Shown here piece after piece: positions 51,064 to 60,660 of a stretch of DNA of 64,000 nucleotides (position 1 is the first letter of the stretch; every line of letters begins with the position of its first letter). The notes under the pieces were generated by a model. The model did no database searches, was not told the DNA's origin, and worked only from the letters and a program-made list of their open reading frames with translations. This DNA comes from Spirochaetaceae bacterium. GTDB lineage: Bacteria; Spirochaetota; Spirochaetia; Treponematales; Treponemataceae. The stretch spans positions 1-64,000 of the forward strand of contig JAGARN010000002.1 of the NCBI GenBank assembly GCA_017622235.1, given 5' to 3'. The position numbers and the translations under genes were made by a program.

Positions 51064-53151
51064 TTAAACTCTAAACAACAAATCTCCATATGTTGGAAAC
51101 GGCCAATATGAGTCTGCAACCTTAAGCTCTAGGGTATCAGCAACTGTACGCAACTCTTGCATGGCAGGAATTATAGTTTTAGTACAAAACTTTGCTTGTG
51201 CTGTAATATCTTCTTGTTGAATTGAGTTTTTTAGTGCTGCTTCAACTGCTTCTGTTTTTTCTGTGGCATAATCGCACAAAACAGAAACTTCTTGTAGCAA
51301 ATTAAGCTGAGCTTTGCATTTAGCAGATGGTGTCGCTGTTTTAATAGCTGTAAAAGATTGAGCTACATCCTTTGCAAACCTAAAACAAGCTGGTAAAATT
51401 TGTCTTTGCATCATATCTATCATAGTTTTTGCTTCTATTCTTAACACTTTGCAATATTCTTCCATCTGGATGTCGTATCGAGCTTTCATTTCCGTTTCAG
51501 AATAGACACCATGTTTTTTGAACAACTTAACATTTTTTTTGTCAAGAAATAATGGCATTGCATCAGAGGTTGTTTTTAGGTTAAGAAGACCTCTTTGCTC
51601 AGCTTCTTTAACCCATTCAGCAGAATAACCATTACCGTTAAATATAATTCGGCTGTGCTCTTTTAATGTCTGGCGAATAAGCTTATTCAAATCGTTGGTA
51701 AAATCCGCAGAACCTTCAAGAATATCCGCAAATTGCCGGAATTCTTCCGCAACGATTGTGTTCAACATAATATTTGGGCAGGATATTGAAAGACTTGCAC
51801 CAAGAGAACGAAATTCAAACTTATTTCCGGTAAAAGCAAAGGGGGATGTTCTATTTCGGTCTGTATTATCCTTTGGAAAAGCAGGCAAGGCATCTACCCC
51901 AAGAGTTAAAACTTCTTTTGCTTTACGGTCGTATGGCTTACCTTCGCGAATGGAATCAAGAATGGCCTCAAGTTCGTCACCCAAAAACATAGAAATTATA
52001 GCTGGTGGAGCTTCGTCTGCTCCAAGTCTATGATCATTACCTGCCGTTGCAACAGAAGCTCGTAGTAAATCCTGATATTCATCTATACCTTTTATAATAG
52101 CTGTCAAAATTAATAAAAACTGGGCGTTATCTTCTGGCGTGCTACCTGGTTCTAATAAGTTTTCACCTTTATCCGTTGAAAGCGACCAGTTATTATGTTT
52201 TCCTGAACCGTTTACACCTTTAAACGGTTTTTCGTGAAGAAGACAAACAAGACCGTGGCGTGTAGCAACCTTTTTCATCATTTCCATTGTGAGTTGATTG
52301 CCATCAGCTGCTATATTTGTTGTAGTGAAAATTGGTGCCATTTCATGTTGGCACGGAGCAACTTCGTTATGCTTTGTCTTTGCCAATATTCCAAGTTTCC
52401 ATAGCTCTTCATCCAACTCTTTCATATAGGCGGAAACTCTTGGTTTTATTGTACCAAAATAATGATCTTCCAGCTCTTGCCCTTTAGGTGGCATTGCTCC
52501 AAATAATGTGCGACCTGTGTAAATTAAATCTTTACGCTTTTCCCAAAGAGTTTTGTCTATAAGAAAATATTCTTGTTCAGGACCAACGGTAGTTGCCACA
52601 CGACGAATGTTTTTTCCAAAAAGTTTTAATATACGCTTAGCTTGTTTGTCTATAGCATCCATTGAACGTAATAGCGGAGTTTTTTTATCCAAAGCTTCTC
52701 CACCGTAAGAACAAAATGCTGTAGGAATACACAATGAGCCATCTTTTATAAATGCTGGAGAAGTTGGATCCCAAGCAGTATAACCTCTAGCTTCGCAAGT
52801 AGCTCTAATTCCACCAGAAGGGAAACTAGAACCATCACTTTCTCCCTTTACTAACTCTTTACCAGAAAACTCGGTAATTACTGTTCCATTCCCCAAAGGA
52901 GCAATAAAACTATCGTGTTTTTCTGCGGTAATACCTGTCATTGGTTGAAACCAGTGTGTAAAATGCGTAACGCCTTTTTCAACAGCCCAATCTTTCATTG
53001 CGTTTGCCACAATGTTCGCCACACTTTCATCCAAAGGGATACCTTCATCCATAGTTCTTTTTAGGGCTTTGAATGTTTCTTTGGGAAGCCTTTCCCTCAT
53101 TACAGTTTCATTAAATACCACACTTCCAAACAATTCAGATATTTTGCTCAT
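51064..53151 (-). CDS. glnN: Type III glutamine synthetase
   Basis: 695 residues from ATG 53151 (AAGG upstream); earlier in-frame codons are in the leader. Size and motifs are those of [80 protein letters not shown] and [16 protein letters not shown]. Makes glutamine from glutamate and ammonia with ATP, the main ammonia-assimilation enzyme of many anaerobes. Own promoter and back-to-back terminator separate it from the hydrogenase operon. Confidence 0.96.
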   Translation of the reverse strand: MSKISELFGSVVFNETVMRERLPKETFKALKRTMDEGIPLDESVANIVANAMKDWAVEKGVTHFTHWFQPMTGITAEKHDSFIAPLGNGTVITEFSGKELVKGESDGSSFPSGGIRATCEARGYTAWDPTSPAFIKDGSLCIPTAFCSYGGEALDKKTPLLRSMDAIDKQAKRILKLFGKNIRRVATTVGPEQEYFLIDKTLWEKRKDLIYTGRTLFGAMPPKGQELEDHYFGTIKPRVSAYMKELDEELWKLGILAKTKHNEVAPCQHEMAPIFTTTNIAADGNQLTMEMMKKVATRHGLVCLLHEKPFKGVNGSGKHNNWSLSTDKGENLLEPGSTPEDNAQFLLILTAIIKGIDEYQDLLRASVATAGNDHRLGADEAPPAIISMFLGDELEAILDSIREGKPYDRKAKEVLTLGVDALPAFPKDNTDRNRTSPFAFTGNKFEFRSLGASLSISCPNIMLNTIVAEEFRQFADILEGSADFTNDLNKLIRQTLKEHSRIIFNGNGYSAEWVKEAEQRGLLNLKTTSDAMPLFLDKKNVKLFKKHGVYSETEMKARYDIQMEEYCKVLRIEAKTMIDMMQRQILPACFRFAKDVAQSFTAIKTATPSAKCKAQLNLLQEVSVLCDYATEKTEAVEAALKNSIQQEDITAQAKFCTKTIIPAMQELRTVADTLELKVADSYWPFPTYGDLLFRV

Positions 53152-53187
53152 AAGACAGCCTTTTAGAAAAAAATAGAAACCTTCACT

Positions 53188-53216
53188 ATAGTAATAAATT
53201 TTATACATTGTGTAAA
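53188..53216 (-). promoter_or_regulatory. glnN promoter
   Basis: Minus strand TTTACA at 53216-53211, 17-bp spacer, TACTAT at 53193-53188. Leader about 30 nt. It abuts the hydrogenase terminator. Confidence 0.7.
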
Positions 53217-53256
53217 TAAAAAAGGGCAACCAAACATATAGTTAGTTGCCCTTTAG
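53213..53256 (-). terminator. Terminator of the hydrogenase operon
   Basis: AAAGGGCAAC pairs with GTTGCCCTTT across a 14-nt loop and is followed on the minus strand by a run of T (TTTTTTATT). It lies 20 bases after the hydA stop. Confidence 0.88.
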
Positions 53257-53275
53257 TTTATTTGCTTTGCAAAAT

Positions 53276-55030
53276 TTATTTATACAACGGACGAGGCGTA
53301 TAATGTGTGTGCAACAAGTGATGTGCCTTTTCGCTGTTTGGCTCGCCAAAATAATCCTTGTAGATTTGTGTAATCAAAGGATTTTGGTGTGAACAGCGGA
53401 TTTCGTGAGTTTCGTCGTCTGTATAAAGAGCAGCGGCACGTTTTACACGAAGTTCATCGCTGTGACCATAAGGCTGACCACCACCTGTGACACAACCGCC
53501 ACGGCAAGCCATTACTTCGATAAAGTCGTATGGTCTTTCCCTTCCTTCTGCGGCTGCCTTGCGAATTTCTTCCACAATAGGTTCAACATTTGACATTTGG
53601 TGAACAACGGCAAGTTTTACCTTTGTTCCGTTAAGGTCAACTTCAGCTTTTTTTACTCCGTCAAGACCACGAACCGGTGTGTAGTTCACATCGCCAAGTT
53701 CTTTGCCTGTAACAAGTTTGTATGCTGTTCGCACAGCTGCTTCCATAACGCCACCGGTTGCACCAAAGATTGTTCCAGCTCCTGTGTATGGACCTATTGG
53801 GTTGTCCGCTTCGCTGTCGGCAAGGTTTGCAAAGTCGATTCCCGCTTGGCGAATGATGCTGGCAAGTTCTCTTGTTGTAAGAACTTTGTCAACGTCAGCA
53901 CAACCGCTTGACTTCATGCTGTCATCACGGCGAGCTTCGTAGGCTTTTGCGGTACACGGCATAACAGAAACATGATAAATCTTGTCTGCTGTTAAGCCAG
54001 CTTTTTCTGCCCAGTAGGTTTTGGTGATTGCACCCTGCATTTGCTGAGGGGATTTTGCACTGGAAAGATTTGGCAACAAGTCGTGGTAATTTTTTTCAGC
54101 GTAATCAACCCAGCCGGGGCAACAACTTGTAAACATTGGCAAAGCCCCGCCCTTTGTCAGACGTGTCACAAGCTCTGTACCTTCTTCCATGATTGTAAGG
54201 TCGGCTGCAAAGTTGGTGTCAAAAATGTATTTGAAACCAAGCATACGAAGAGCAGTATAAAGTTTGCCTGTAACAAGGCTTCCGGCAGGAAGACCGAATT
54301 CTTCGCCAATAGCAGCACGCACAGAAGGAGCGATAGAAACAACCGGAGTAAGGTTTGTGTCCGCAATTTTTTCAAACACTTCCTCCAATACATTGTGAGT
54401 TGTAATTGCACCTGTTGGGCAGTGAGCCGCACATTGTCCACAACGAATACAAGGACTGTTTGCCAAGTCGCTTCCGGCAACTGGACCGATAACAGTTTTG
54501 TCACCACGTCCGGTATATTCCATGGCCCATACGTTTTGCATAAGCTGGCAGGCTTCTACGCAGCGACCGCAGTTGATACATTTGTTCCTGTCAAGGACGA
54601 TTTCTTCATAGGATTCATCTACAGGTTGGTTTTTCAGAATTTTTGTGAACCTAGGAGCTTGTCTTAGACCAAAATCTGCCGCTAAATCCTGAAGTTCGCA
54701 CTGCCCTGAACGGCTGCACTGCAAACAGTCGCTTGGATGGTTTGACAGAATCAATTCAAGAACGGTACGCCTTGCTTTTGTCAGCTCCAAATCGCTTGTC
54801 ACTATGTTCATCCCGGGTGCACACTCTGTACAGCAAGCACGTGTCATGCGAGCACGTCCTGTTTTTGGATCCACATTCTTTACAACACAAATACCGCAAG
54901 ATGCCCATGCAGGTAAGTCTTTGTTGTAGCAAAGAGATGGAATTTTAACATTCATTTTCTTGCAGGCATCTAAGATTGAAGTTCCTGACTCAACAGAAAC
55001 TTCTTTTCCGTTTATCGTTAAATTAACCAT
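53276..55030 (-). CDS. hydA: [FeFe]-hydrogenase catalytic subunit HydA
   Basis: 584 residues. N-terminal 2Fe-2S domain (about 1-78), His/Cys-type cluster region (NHPSDCLQCSRSGQC), two 4Fe-4S motifs (CINCGRCVEAC, CIRCGQCAAHCP), then the H-cluster domain with all three signatures: TSCCPGW, MPCTAKAYE and MACRGGCVTGGGQP. It reduces protons to H2. With HydB and HydC in the same operon it is the catalytic part of a trimeric, probably electron-bifurcating, hydrogenase that oxidises ferredoxin and NADH together. It starts 14 nt after hydB with GAGGAG upstream. Confidence 0.96.
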   Translation of the reverse strand: MVNLTINGKEVSVESGTSILDACKKMNVKIPSLCYNKDLPAWASCGICVVKNVDPKTGRARMTRACCTECAPGMNIVTSDLELTKARRTVLELILSNHPSDCLQCSRSGQCELQDLAADFGLRQAPRFTKILKNQPVDESYEEIVLDRNKCINCGRCVEACQLMQNVWAMEYTGRGDKTVIGPVAGSDLANSPCIRCGQCAAHCPTGAITTHNVLEEVFEKIADTNLTPVVSIAPSVRAAIGEEFGLPAGSLVTGKLYTALRMLGFKYIFDTNFAADLTIMEEGTELVTRLTKGGALPMFTSCCPGWVDYAEKNYHDLLPNLSSAKSPQQMQGAITKTYWAEKAGLTADKIYHVSVMPCTAKAYEARRDDSMKSSGCADVDKVLTTRELASIIRQAGIDFANLADSEADNPIGPYTGAGTIFGATGGVMEAAVRTAYKLVTGKELGDVNYTPVRGLDGVKKAEVDLNGTKVKLAVVHQMSNVEPIVEEIRKAAAEGRERPYDFIEVMACRGGCVTGGGQPYGHSDELRVKRAAALYTDDETHEIRCSHQNPLITQIYKDYFGEPNSEKAHHLLHTHYTPRPLYK

Positions 55031-55044
55031 AAAAACAGCTCCTC

Positions 55045-56826
55045 TTATTTCTTCTCAATCGCATTGAACTTACAGGTTGTCTCACAAGCACCGCATTTCA
55101 GACACTTGCTCTGGTCGATAACGTGGCGCATCTTCTTTTCTCCTGTAATACAGTTGGCAGGACACTGGCGAGCACAAGCACCGCAACCAATACATTTTTC
55201 GGTGATATGGAAACTGATTAGCTTTTTACACTTGCCAGATTCACAGTGCTTGTTTTGTATATGGTCAATATATTCCTGCTCGAATTTGTTGATTGTGGAA
55301 AGAGTTGGATTTGGGGCGGACTGACCCAAGGCACACAAAGAACAAGACTTCATGGCTTGACCAATGTCCTTGAGTTTTTGGATGTCCTCCATTTCACCGT
55401 TTCCACGGGAAATTTTGTCCAAAATTGAATACATTTGACGAGTTCCAATGCGGCATGGAGAACATTTTCCGCAGGATTCGTCAACGCAGAATTCCATGTA
55501 GAATTTTGCAACGTCGACAACACAGTCGTCCTCGTCCATTACAATCATTCCACCGGAACCCATCATTGAACCAAGCCTTGTCAATGCACCAAAGTCTATT
55601 GGTGTGTCAAGATTTTCTTCTGTGATGATTCCACCAGAAGGACCGCCTGTCTGAACACCCTTGAATTTTTTGCCGCCTTTAATGCCGCCACCGATTTCAA
55701 AGATGATTTCACGCAAGGTGGTTCCCATTGGAACTTCAACCAACCCGGAGTTGTTGACTTTTCCTGTAAGAGCGAAAACCTTTGTTCCCTTGGAGTCGTC
55801 CGTTCCAATGCTGGCGAACCAGTCGGCTCCTTTTGTCAAGATGACAGGGATGTTCGCCCATGTTTCCACGTTGTTGATAACGGTTGGTTTTCCCCAAAGT
55901 CCGCACTGTGCAGGAAATGGTGGTTTTGGAGTTGGCATTCCACGCTGACCTTCGATTGAACGTAAAAGTGCTGTTTCTTCACCACAAACAAAGGCTCCAG
56001 CACCAAGGCGGATTTCAATGTCAAAGTCAAATCCAGAACCCAAGATGTCTTTTCCTAAAAGACCGGCTTCTTTTGCTTGATCCATGGCAATCCTCAAGCG
56101 GTCAATGGCCAAAGGATATTCTGCACGAATGTAAACGAAGCCCTGGTTTGCTCCTATTGCCTTTCCGCAGATAGTCATGGCTTCAATGATTGAGTGAGGG
56201 TCGCCTTCGATTGTGGAGCGGTCCATATAAGCACCTGGGTCGCCTTCGTCAGCGTTGCAGACAACATATTTTACATCGCCTGGAGCTTTCATTCCTGCTT
56301 CCCATTTTACGCCGGTAGGGAATCCAGCACCACCACGACCACGCAAGCCGGACTTTTTGATTTCGTCTACAATTTGCTGTGGTGTAAGTTCAAACAGGGC
56401 TTTTTCCAACGCCAAATAACCGTCACGGGCAATGTACTCGTTGATGTCTTCAGGGTTGATGATTCCGCAGTTACGAAGAACAATTCGCTGTTGCTTTTGA
56501 TAAAACTGTATCTCTTCTACTTCTTCACGGCTTTTCTTTTCTTTGTTGTAAAGAAGTCGTGTAACCTCAAGTCCTTTTATGACTTGTTCGGTAATGATTT
56601 CCTCTGCGTCTTCTGGTTTTACTTCTACATAGAAAGAATCATCCGGCAAAACCTTTACTATAGGACCTTTTTCACAAAACCCAAAACAACCGGTTTTTAC
56701 AATTTGGGCTTTGTCAGAAACGCCGTGTTTTTTTGCGGCTTCCAGAAGGTTTCTATAAATCTCATCGGAACTGCTGGACTCGCACCCTGTTCCGCCGCAT
56801 ACAAGAATATAATGTGTATATGCCAT
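55045..56826 (-). CDS. hydB: Hydrogenase subunit HydB (NuoF-like, NADH- and FMN-binding)
   Basis: 593 residues. N-terminal thioredoxin-like 2Fe-2S domain (about 1-90, VCGGTGCESS and KTGCFGFCEKGP), NuoF core with GLRGRGGAGFPTGVKWE for NADH and a YVVCNADEGDPGAYMDR segment for FMN, 4Fe-4S motif ESCGKCSPCRIGT, and a C-terminal pair of 4Fe-4S motifs (CIGCGACARQCP, CLKCGACETTC). Subunit that connects NAD(H) with ferredoxin through FMN, as in Thermotoga-type bifurcating hydrogenases. Good GGAG site and operon spacing. Confidence 0.95.
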   Translation of the reverse strand: MAYTHYILVCGGTGCESSSSDEIYRNLLEAAKKHGVSDKAQIVKTGCFGFCEKGPIVKVLPDDSFYVEVKPEDAEEIITEQVIKGLEVTRLLYNKEKKSREEVEEIQFYQKQQRIVLRNCGIINPEDINEYIARDGYLALEKALFELTPQQIVDEIKKSGLRGRGGAGFPTGVKWEAGMKAPGDVKYVVCNADEGDPGAYMDRSTIEGDPHSIIEAMTICGKAIGANQGFVYIRAEYPLAIDRLRIAMDQAKEAGLLGKDILGSGFDFDIEIRLGAGAFVCGEETALLRSIEGQRGMPTPKPPFPAQCGLWGKPTVINNVETWANIPVILTKGADWFASIGTDDSKGTKVFALTGKVNNSGLVEVPMGTTLREIIFEIGGGIKGGKKFKGVQTGGPSGGIITEENLDTPIDFGALTRLGSMMGSGGMIVMDEDDCVVDVAKFYMEFCVDESCGKCSPCRIGTRQMYSILDKISRGNGEMEDIQKLKDIGQAMKSCSLCALGQSAPNPTLSTINKFEQEYIDHIQNKHCESGKCKKLISFHITEKCIGCGACARQCPANCITGEKKMRHVIDQSKCLKCGACETTCKFNAIEKK

Positions 56827-56846
56827 AAAATTTCTCCTGAACCGCT

Positions 56847-57221
56847 TTATTTTTGCTCAACGACAAGTTTGTCCAGAACTTTTTTGTCGATAAGGTGCGT
56901 CTGAACAATGTCCTTGACCAAAGCAGGTGTTACCTTTCCATAAATCACAGTAGGCATACCCTGCACCAGAACTTCCACAGTTGGCTCGTCTCCGCATTTT
57001 CCCATGCAACCAACTTGTCTTATTGTTACTTGTCCGCCCAAGCCTTTTGAGTCAACTTCATTGATAAAAGCGTCAAGGACGGCTTTTGCTCCAGCCTCTA
57101 TGCCACAGGTGTCCATGCCGACAATAACCTGTAGCGTCTTTCCTTCCGGTTCTCTTTTCATAAGCTCCGGCTTCATTTGACTGCGTATTTTCCGCAAATC
57201 TTCTAATGTCATCTTTGCCAT
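56847..57221 (-). CDS. Stand-alone 2Fe-2S thioredoxin-like ferredoxin in the hydrogenase operon
   Basis: 124 residues. Thioredoxin-like 2Fe-2S ferredoxin domain with Cys in GMDTCGIEAGAKAV and QVGCMGKCGDEP, then VTPALVKDIVQTHL. It resembles the N-terminal domain of HydB. It sits between hydC and hydB with GGAG before its ATG, so it is made together with the complex and is probably an extra electron carrier or subunit. Not part of the minimal HydABC set. Confidence 0.85.
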   Translation of the reverse strand: MAKMTLEDLRKIRSQMKPELMKREPEGKTLQVIVGMDTCGIEAGAKAVLDAFINEVDSKGLGGQVTIRQVGCMGKCGDEPTVEVLVQGMPTVIYGKVTPALVKDIVQTHLIDKKVLDKLVVEQK

Positions 57222-57339
57222 TAAAATAGCTCCTAAGTATTTATTTCATGTGTTAAGGTCAGTCCGCTTTGGAAGCAATCCCTCCTGTGGACTTTTTGCA
57301 ACCGTAAAGGTTCACATGAAAGTTATAAATCGCACTAGA

Positions 57340-57822
57340 TTATGCGTTTCTGTATTTGTCCAGAATACCTGCAACCTGTTTTTTTGTCAGTTTGCCGTAA
57401 ACATCCCCGTTCACCGAAAGAACCGGTGCAAGACCGCAACAACCAATGCAACGTACTGGTTCAACAGAAAAAAGTCCGTCTGCTGTAGAAATATCTTCCG
57501 GATTTAATCCTAGAATAGAACGAGCTTCGTCTATCAAGTCCTGACCACCCTTCAAATAACAGGCTGTTCCAAGACAAACACTGATTTTGTTTTTTCCGGG
57601 CTTTTGGTTTTTAAAGAAGTGATAGAATGTCATAACCCCGTATACTCGTGCAAGAGGCGAACAAGTCCGTTCTGCCACAGCCTGTGCCGCTTCTTTGGAA
57701 ATATAGCCTTGCTCTTCTTGTACTTTGTGAAGAATCATAATTAAATTTCCAGGCTTTTGTTTCCATTCGTCAATAAATGCGTTAAGTTCATTAGAGAACC
57801 CTGCATTTGTGTTGTCAGCCAT
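57340..57822 (-). CDS. hydC: Hydrogenase subunit HydC (NuoE-like)
   Basis: 160 residues from ATG 57822 (GGGGG five bases upstream); the open frame to 57885 is leader. NuoE pattern: LIMILHKVQEEQGYIS, VYGVMTFYHFFKN, then 2Fe-2S ligands CLGTACYLKGG and CIGCCGLAPVLSVNGDVYG. It binds 2Fe-2S and docks to HydB. First gene of the hydC-ferredoxin-hydB-hydA operon. Confidence 0.95.
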   Translation of the reverse strand: MADNTNAGFSNELNAFIDEWKQKPGNLIMILHKVQEEQGYISKEAAQAVAERTCSPLARVYGVMTFYHFFKNQKPGKNKISVCLGTACYLKGGQDLIDEARSILGLNPEDISTADGLFSVEPVRCIGCCGLAPVLSVNGDVYGKLTKKQVAGILDKYRNA

Positions 57823-57856
57823 ATAGACCCCCATCTTTGTTATGGATATTTTGAAC

Positions 57857-57885
57857 ATTATACTGCTTAATTCTTTATTCTGCAA
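57857..57885 (-). promoter_or_regulatory. Hydrogenase operon promoter
   Basis: Minus strand TTGCAG at 57885-57880, 17-bp spacer, TATAAT at 57862-57857. Leader about 28 nt with GGGGG ribosome site. Confidence 0.8.
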
Positions 57886-57980
57886 CCTTTAAACAAAAAC
57901 CTAAGAGTATGCATATAGCAACAAATAGTATATTTTTCAAGATAATTCGCTTGTTTAGAAACATATGCAAAAAAAATATT

Positions 57981-58018
57981 TTTTTAAGTATTGCTTTATT
58001 TTTTTAAGTAATACTTAA
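57981..58018. promoter_or_regulatory. Paired AAGTA repeats upstream of metH (candidate operator)
   Basis: TTTTTAAGTA occurs twice, at 57981-57990 and 58001-58010, exactly 20 bp apart. TTAAGTATT (57984-57992) and AATACTTAA (58010-58018) form a perfect inverted repeat. The site ends 14 bp upstream of the metH -35. Two-turn spacing suggests a dimeric regulator. The regulator is unknown. Confidence 0.5.
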
Positions 58019-58031
58019 TTATATTTTTTAC

Positions 58032-58060
58032 TTGCTCACAAAAGGGCTTTAACGTATACT
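58032..58060 (+). promoter_or_regulatory. metH promoter
   Basis: TTGCTC at 58032-58037, 17-bp spacer, TATACT at 58055-58060. The leader is only about nine bases and starts just at the GAGGG ribosome site. Confidence 0.72.
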
Positions 58061-58075
58061 ACTAACGAGGGCAAA

Positions 58076-60658
58076 ATGAATGAAAAGTTAGAAATAAAAA
58101 AACTTCTTGGCAATAGGATTCTATTCTTTGATGGAGGAACAGGCTCTGTTCTACAAAGTATGGGGCTTAAACCAGGAGAATTACCAGAAACATGGAATAT
58201 TTCTTGGCCAGAAAAAATACAAGAATTACACTACAGTTATTTTGCTGCTGGCTGCAACATAATCAAAACAAACACATTCGGTGCTAACAGCTTAAAGTTT
58301 CCTCTTAAATCCCACTCTGACCCCACAGATTTTTGCCTTGAAGACATAATTTTTTCTGCTTTGCAAAATGCTAATATTGCACGAAAAAAAATTCAATCAG
58401 AAAAAATCCCACAAAAAGAAATAAAAAAATTACAAGAAAAAAATCTTTTTCCTACAAAATGCAACCCTCAACTGGAACCCCATTTTATCGCTTTAGACAT
58501 AGGTCCTTTGGGCAAGCTACTAGAACCTCTTGGTGATTTGTCTTTTAATCAGGCGGTTGAACTTTTTTCGCAAACAATAAAAATCGCCCTTCAAGTGCAT
58601 AAAACTCAACAAGAAAATACCTTATTGCCAGATATTATACTTATCGAAACCATGAACGACTGTTATGAAGCAAAGGCAGCAATCGTTGCAGCAAAAGAAG
58701 TACTACAAGAAGCAAATCTTTCGTTACCCATTTTTGTTACGACTGTATATGACGAATCTGCAACTTCCTTAACTGGAACAAATCCAGAAACTATGGCTGT
58801 TATTCTTGAGGGATTAGGAGTTGATGCTCTGGGAATTAACTGTAGTCTTGGTCCCCATCAGATGGCAGAAATTGTTTCACAACTCTTAGAAAATGTTAGT
58901 ATTCCTGTTGTAGTAAATCCTAATGCAGGAATTCCCCATAGCCAAAATGGTAAAACAGTTTACGATGTGTCACCACAAGAATTTGCCAACGCAACTGCAA
59001 CCTTTGCAAAACAAGGTGCTGCTATTGTTGGTGGATGTTGCGGAACAACACCCGAACACATTTGTTACTTAGTTGATTTTTGTTACAATTTTGATTGCCT
59101 GCCTTCAAAAGATAAAATGCTTACCCGTATATCTTCTGCAACTAAAACAGTTAGCTTTGGCGATTGTCCCGTACTAATTGGTGAAAGAATAAATCCCACA
59201 GGTAAAAAACGTTTTAAGCAAGCACTAATAGAAAAAGATATACCTTACATCATAAATGAAGGAATTCAGCAAGAGGAAAAAGGTGTTCACGTTCTTGATG
59301 TAAATGTTGGGCTGCCAGAAATTGCAGAAACAGAAATGCTAGTTCAAGTAGTTCAAGAATTACAAACCGTTACAACATTACCTTTGCAACTAGATACATC
59401 TGATATGCAAGCAATGGAAGCTGCTATGCGAATCTATAATGGCAAACCTTTAATCAATTCTGTAAACGGTAAAGAAGAAGTTATGGCAGCCCTTTTCCCA
59501 CTGGTAAAAAAATACGGTGGAGTTGTGGTTGCTTTAACACTTGACGAAGAAGGAATCCCAGAGACTGCCGCAGGTCGCATAAAAATTGCCCAAAAAATTT
59601 ATTCTACGGCACTAAAATACGGCATTAGCAAAAAAGATATAATAATTGATCCCCTTGCTATGGCAATTAGTGCTGATTCAAAATCAGCTCTAGCAACATT
59701 AGAAACACTTTCTGCAATTCGCAAAGATTTTAATGGCTGTACCATTCTTGGCGTTTCTAATATTTCATTCGGATTACCTCAACGAGAATTAATTACGGCT
59801 ATTTTTTTTACTATGGCAATGCAAAATGGTTTAAGTGCTGCAATAATGAATCCTTGTTCTTATGAAATGATGAAAGCCTTTAATTGTTTCTGTACTTTAG
59901 CAGGTTATGATTCAAACTGCCAAAACTATATTTCTTTTACACAAAGATATAAAACTGTATCGCAAGAAATGCAAAACTCAACCACATCTTTGAATCAAAA
60001 TTTGCAACCCACCCAAGAAGCTAACTTAGGTTTTTTAAACGATAGTTTAGAATATGCCATAATTCGTGGTTTAAAGCTAGAAACAGAACAGCGGACAAAA
60101 TTCCTTTTACAAAAGGAAGATGGACTAAGCATTATAAACAGCAAACTTATTCCTGCACTTGATGCTGTTGGAAAAGCCTTTGAAGCTAAAACCATGTTTC
60201 TTCCACAACTTTTAATGAGTGCAGAAGCTGCTAAAGTCGCTTTTTCTGTCATAAGGGATGAATTTGCACATTCTGGTAAAGATACTCAATCAAAAGGCAT
60301 TATCATCCTTGCCACTGTAAAAGGGGACATTCACGACATTGGAAAAAACATTGTAAAAGTTCTACTAGAAAACTACAGTTTTTCCGTCATAGATTTAGGC
60401 AAGGATGTTCCCCCAGAAAAAATAGTTTCTGCAGCAAAAGAAAACAATGTTCAACTTGTTGGGCTTAGTGCTTTGATGACCACAACAGTTCCTTCCATGG
60501 AAGCAACAATTAAACTACTAAAACAAGAAATTCCTCTTTGTAAAGTTTGCGTTGGAGGAGCTGTTTTAACAAAAGAGTATGCAGACATGATTGGGGCAGA
60601 CTTTTATGCAAAGGATGCACTTGAAACTGTAAAATATGCACAGAAAATATTTTCTTAA
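58076..60658 (+). CDS. metH: Cobalamin-dependent methionine synthase without the reactivation domain
   Basis: 860 residues, against about 1,200 for full MetH. Homocysteine-binding domain (about 1-330) with zinc Cys in IGINCSLGPH-like GINCSLGP and VGGCCGTTPEH; pterin-binding domain (about 360-620) starting LIGERINPTGKK; cap helices; B12 domain (about 740-860) with GDIHDIGKNIV (base-off His) and GLSALMTTTVPS. The C-terminal AdoMet activation domain is absent, as in many anaerobes, so reactivation needs another protein (RamA-like), none seen here. Methylates homocysteine to methionine; metA is in the same window. Confidence 0.95.
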   Translation: MNEKLEIKKLLGNRILFFDGGTGSVLQSMGLKPGELPETWNISWPEKIQELHYSYFAAGCNIIKTNTFGANSLKFPLKSHSDPTDFCLEDIIFSALQNANIARKKIQSEKIPQKEIKKLQEKNLFPTKCNPQLEPHFIALDIGPLGKLLEPLGDLSFNQAVELFSQTIKIALQVHKTQQENTLLPDIILIETMNDCYEAKAAIVAAKEVLQEANLSLPIFVTTVYDESATSLTGTNPETMAVILEGLGVDALGINCSLGPHQMAEIVSQLLENVSIPVVVNPNAGIPHSQNGKTVYDVSPQEFANATATFAKQGAAIVGGCCGTTPEHICYLVDFCYNFDCLPSKDKMLTRISSATKTVSFGDCPVLIGERINPTGKKRFKQALIEKDIPYIINEGIQQEEKGVHVLDVNVGLPEIAETEMLVQVVQELQTVTTLPLQLDTSDMQAMEAAMRIYNGKPLINSVNGKEEVMAALFPLVKKYGGVVVALTLDEEGIPETAAGRIKIAQKIYSTALKYGISKKDIIIDPLAMAISADSKSALATLETLSAIRKDFNGCTILGVSNISFGLPQRELITAIFFTMAMQNGLSAAIMNPCSYEMMKAFNCFCTLAGYDSNCQNYISFTQRYKTVSQEMQNSTTSLNQNLQPTQEANLGFLNDSLEYAIIRGLKLETEQRTKFLLQKEDGLSIINSKLIPALDAVGKAFEAKTMFLPQLLMSAEAAKVAFSVIRDEFAHSGKDTQSKGIIILATVKGDIHDIGKNIVKVLLENYSFSVIDLGKDVPPEKIVSAAKENNVQLVGLSALMTTTVPSMEATIKLLKQEIPLCKVCVGGAVLTKEYADMIGADFYAKDALETVKYAQKIFS

Positions 60659-60660
60659 CA

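Noticed and set aside
54041-54667. 208-residue + strand frame inside hydA, and similar long + frames inside hydB
   Set aside because: They are antisense shadows of well-conserved hydrogenase genes with no plausible start signals.
57886-58075. Cobalamin or SAM riboswitch upstream of metH
   Set aside because: The promoter lies only 16-44 bases before the ATG, leaving a leader of about nine bases, far too short for a riboswitch.
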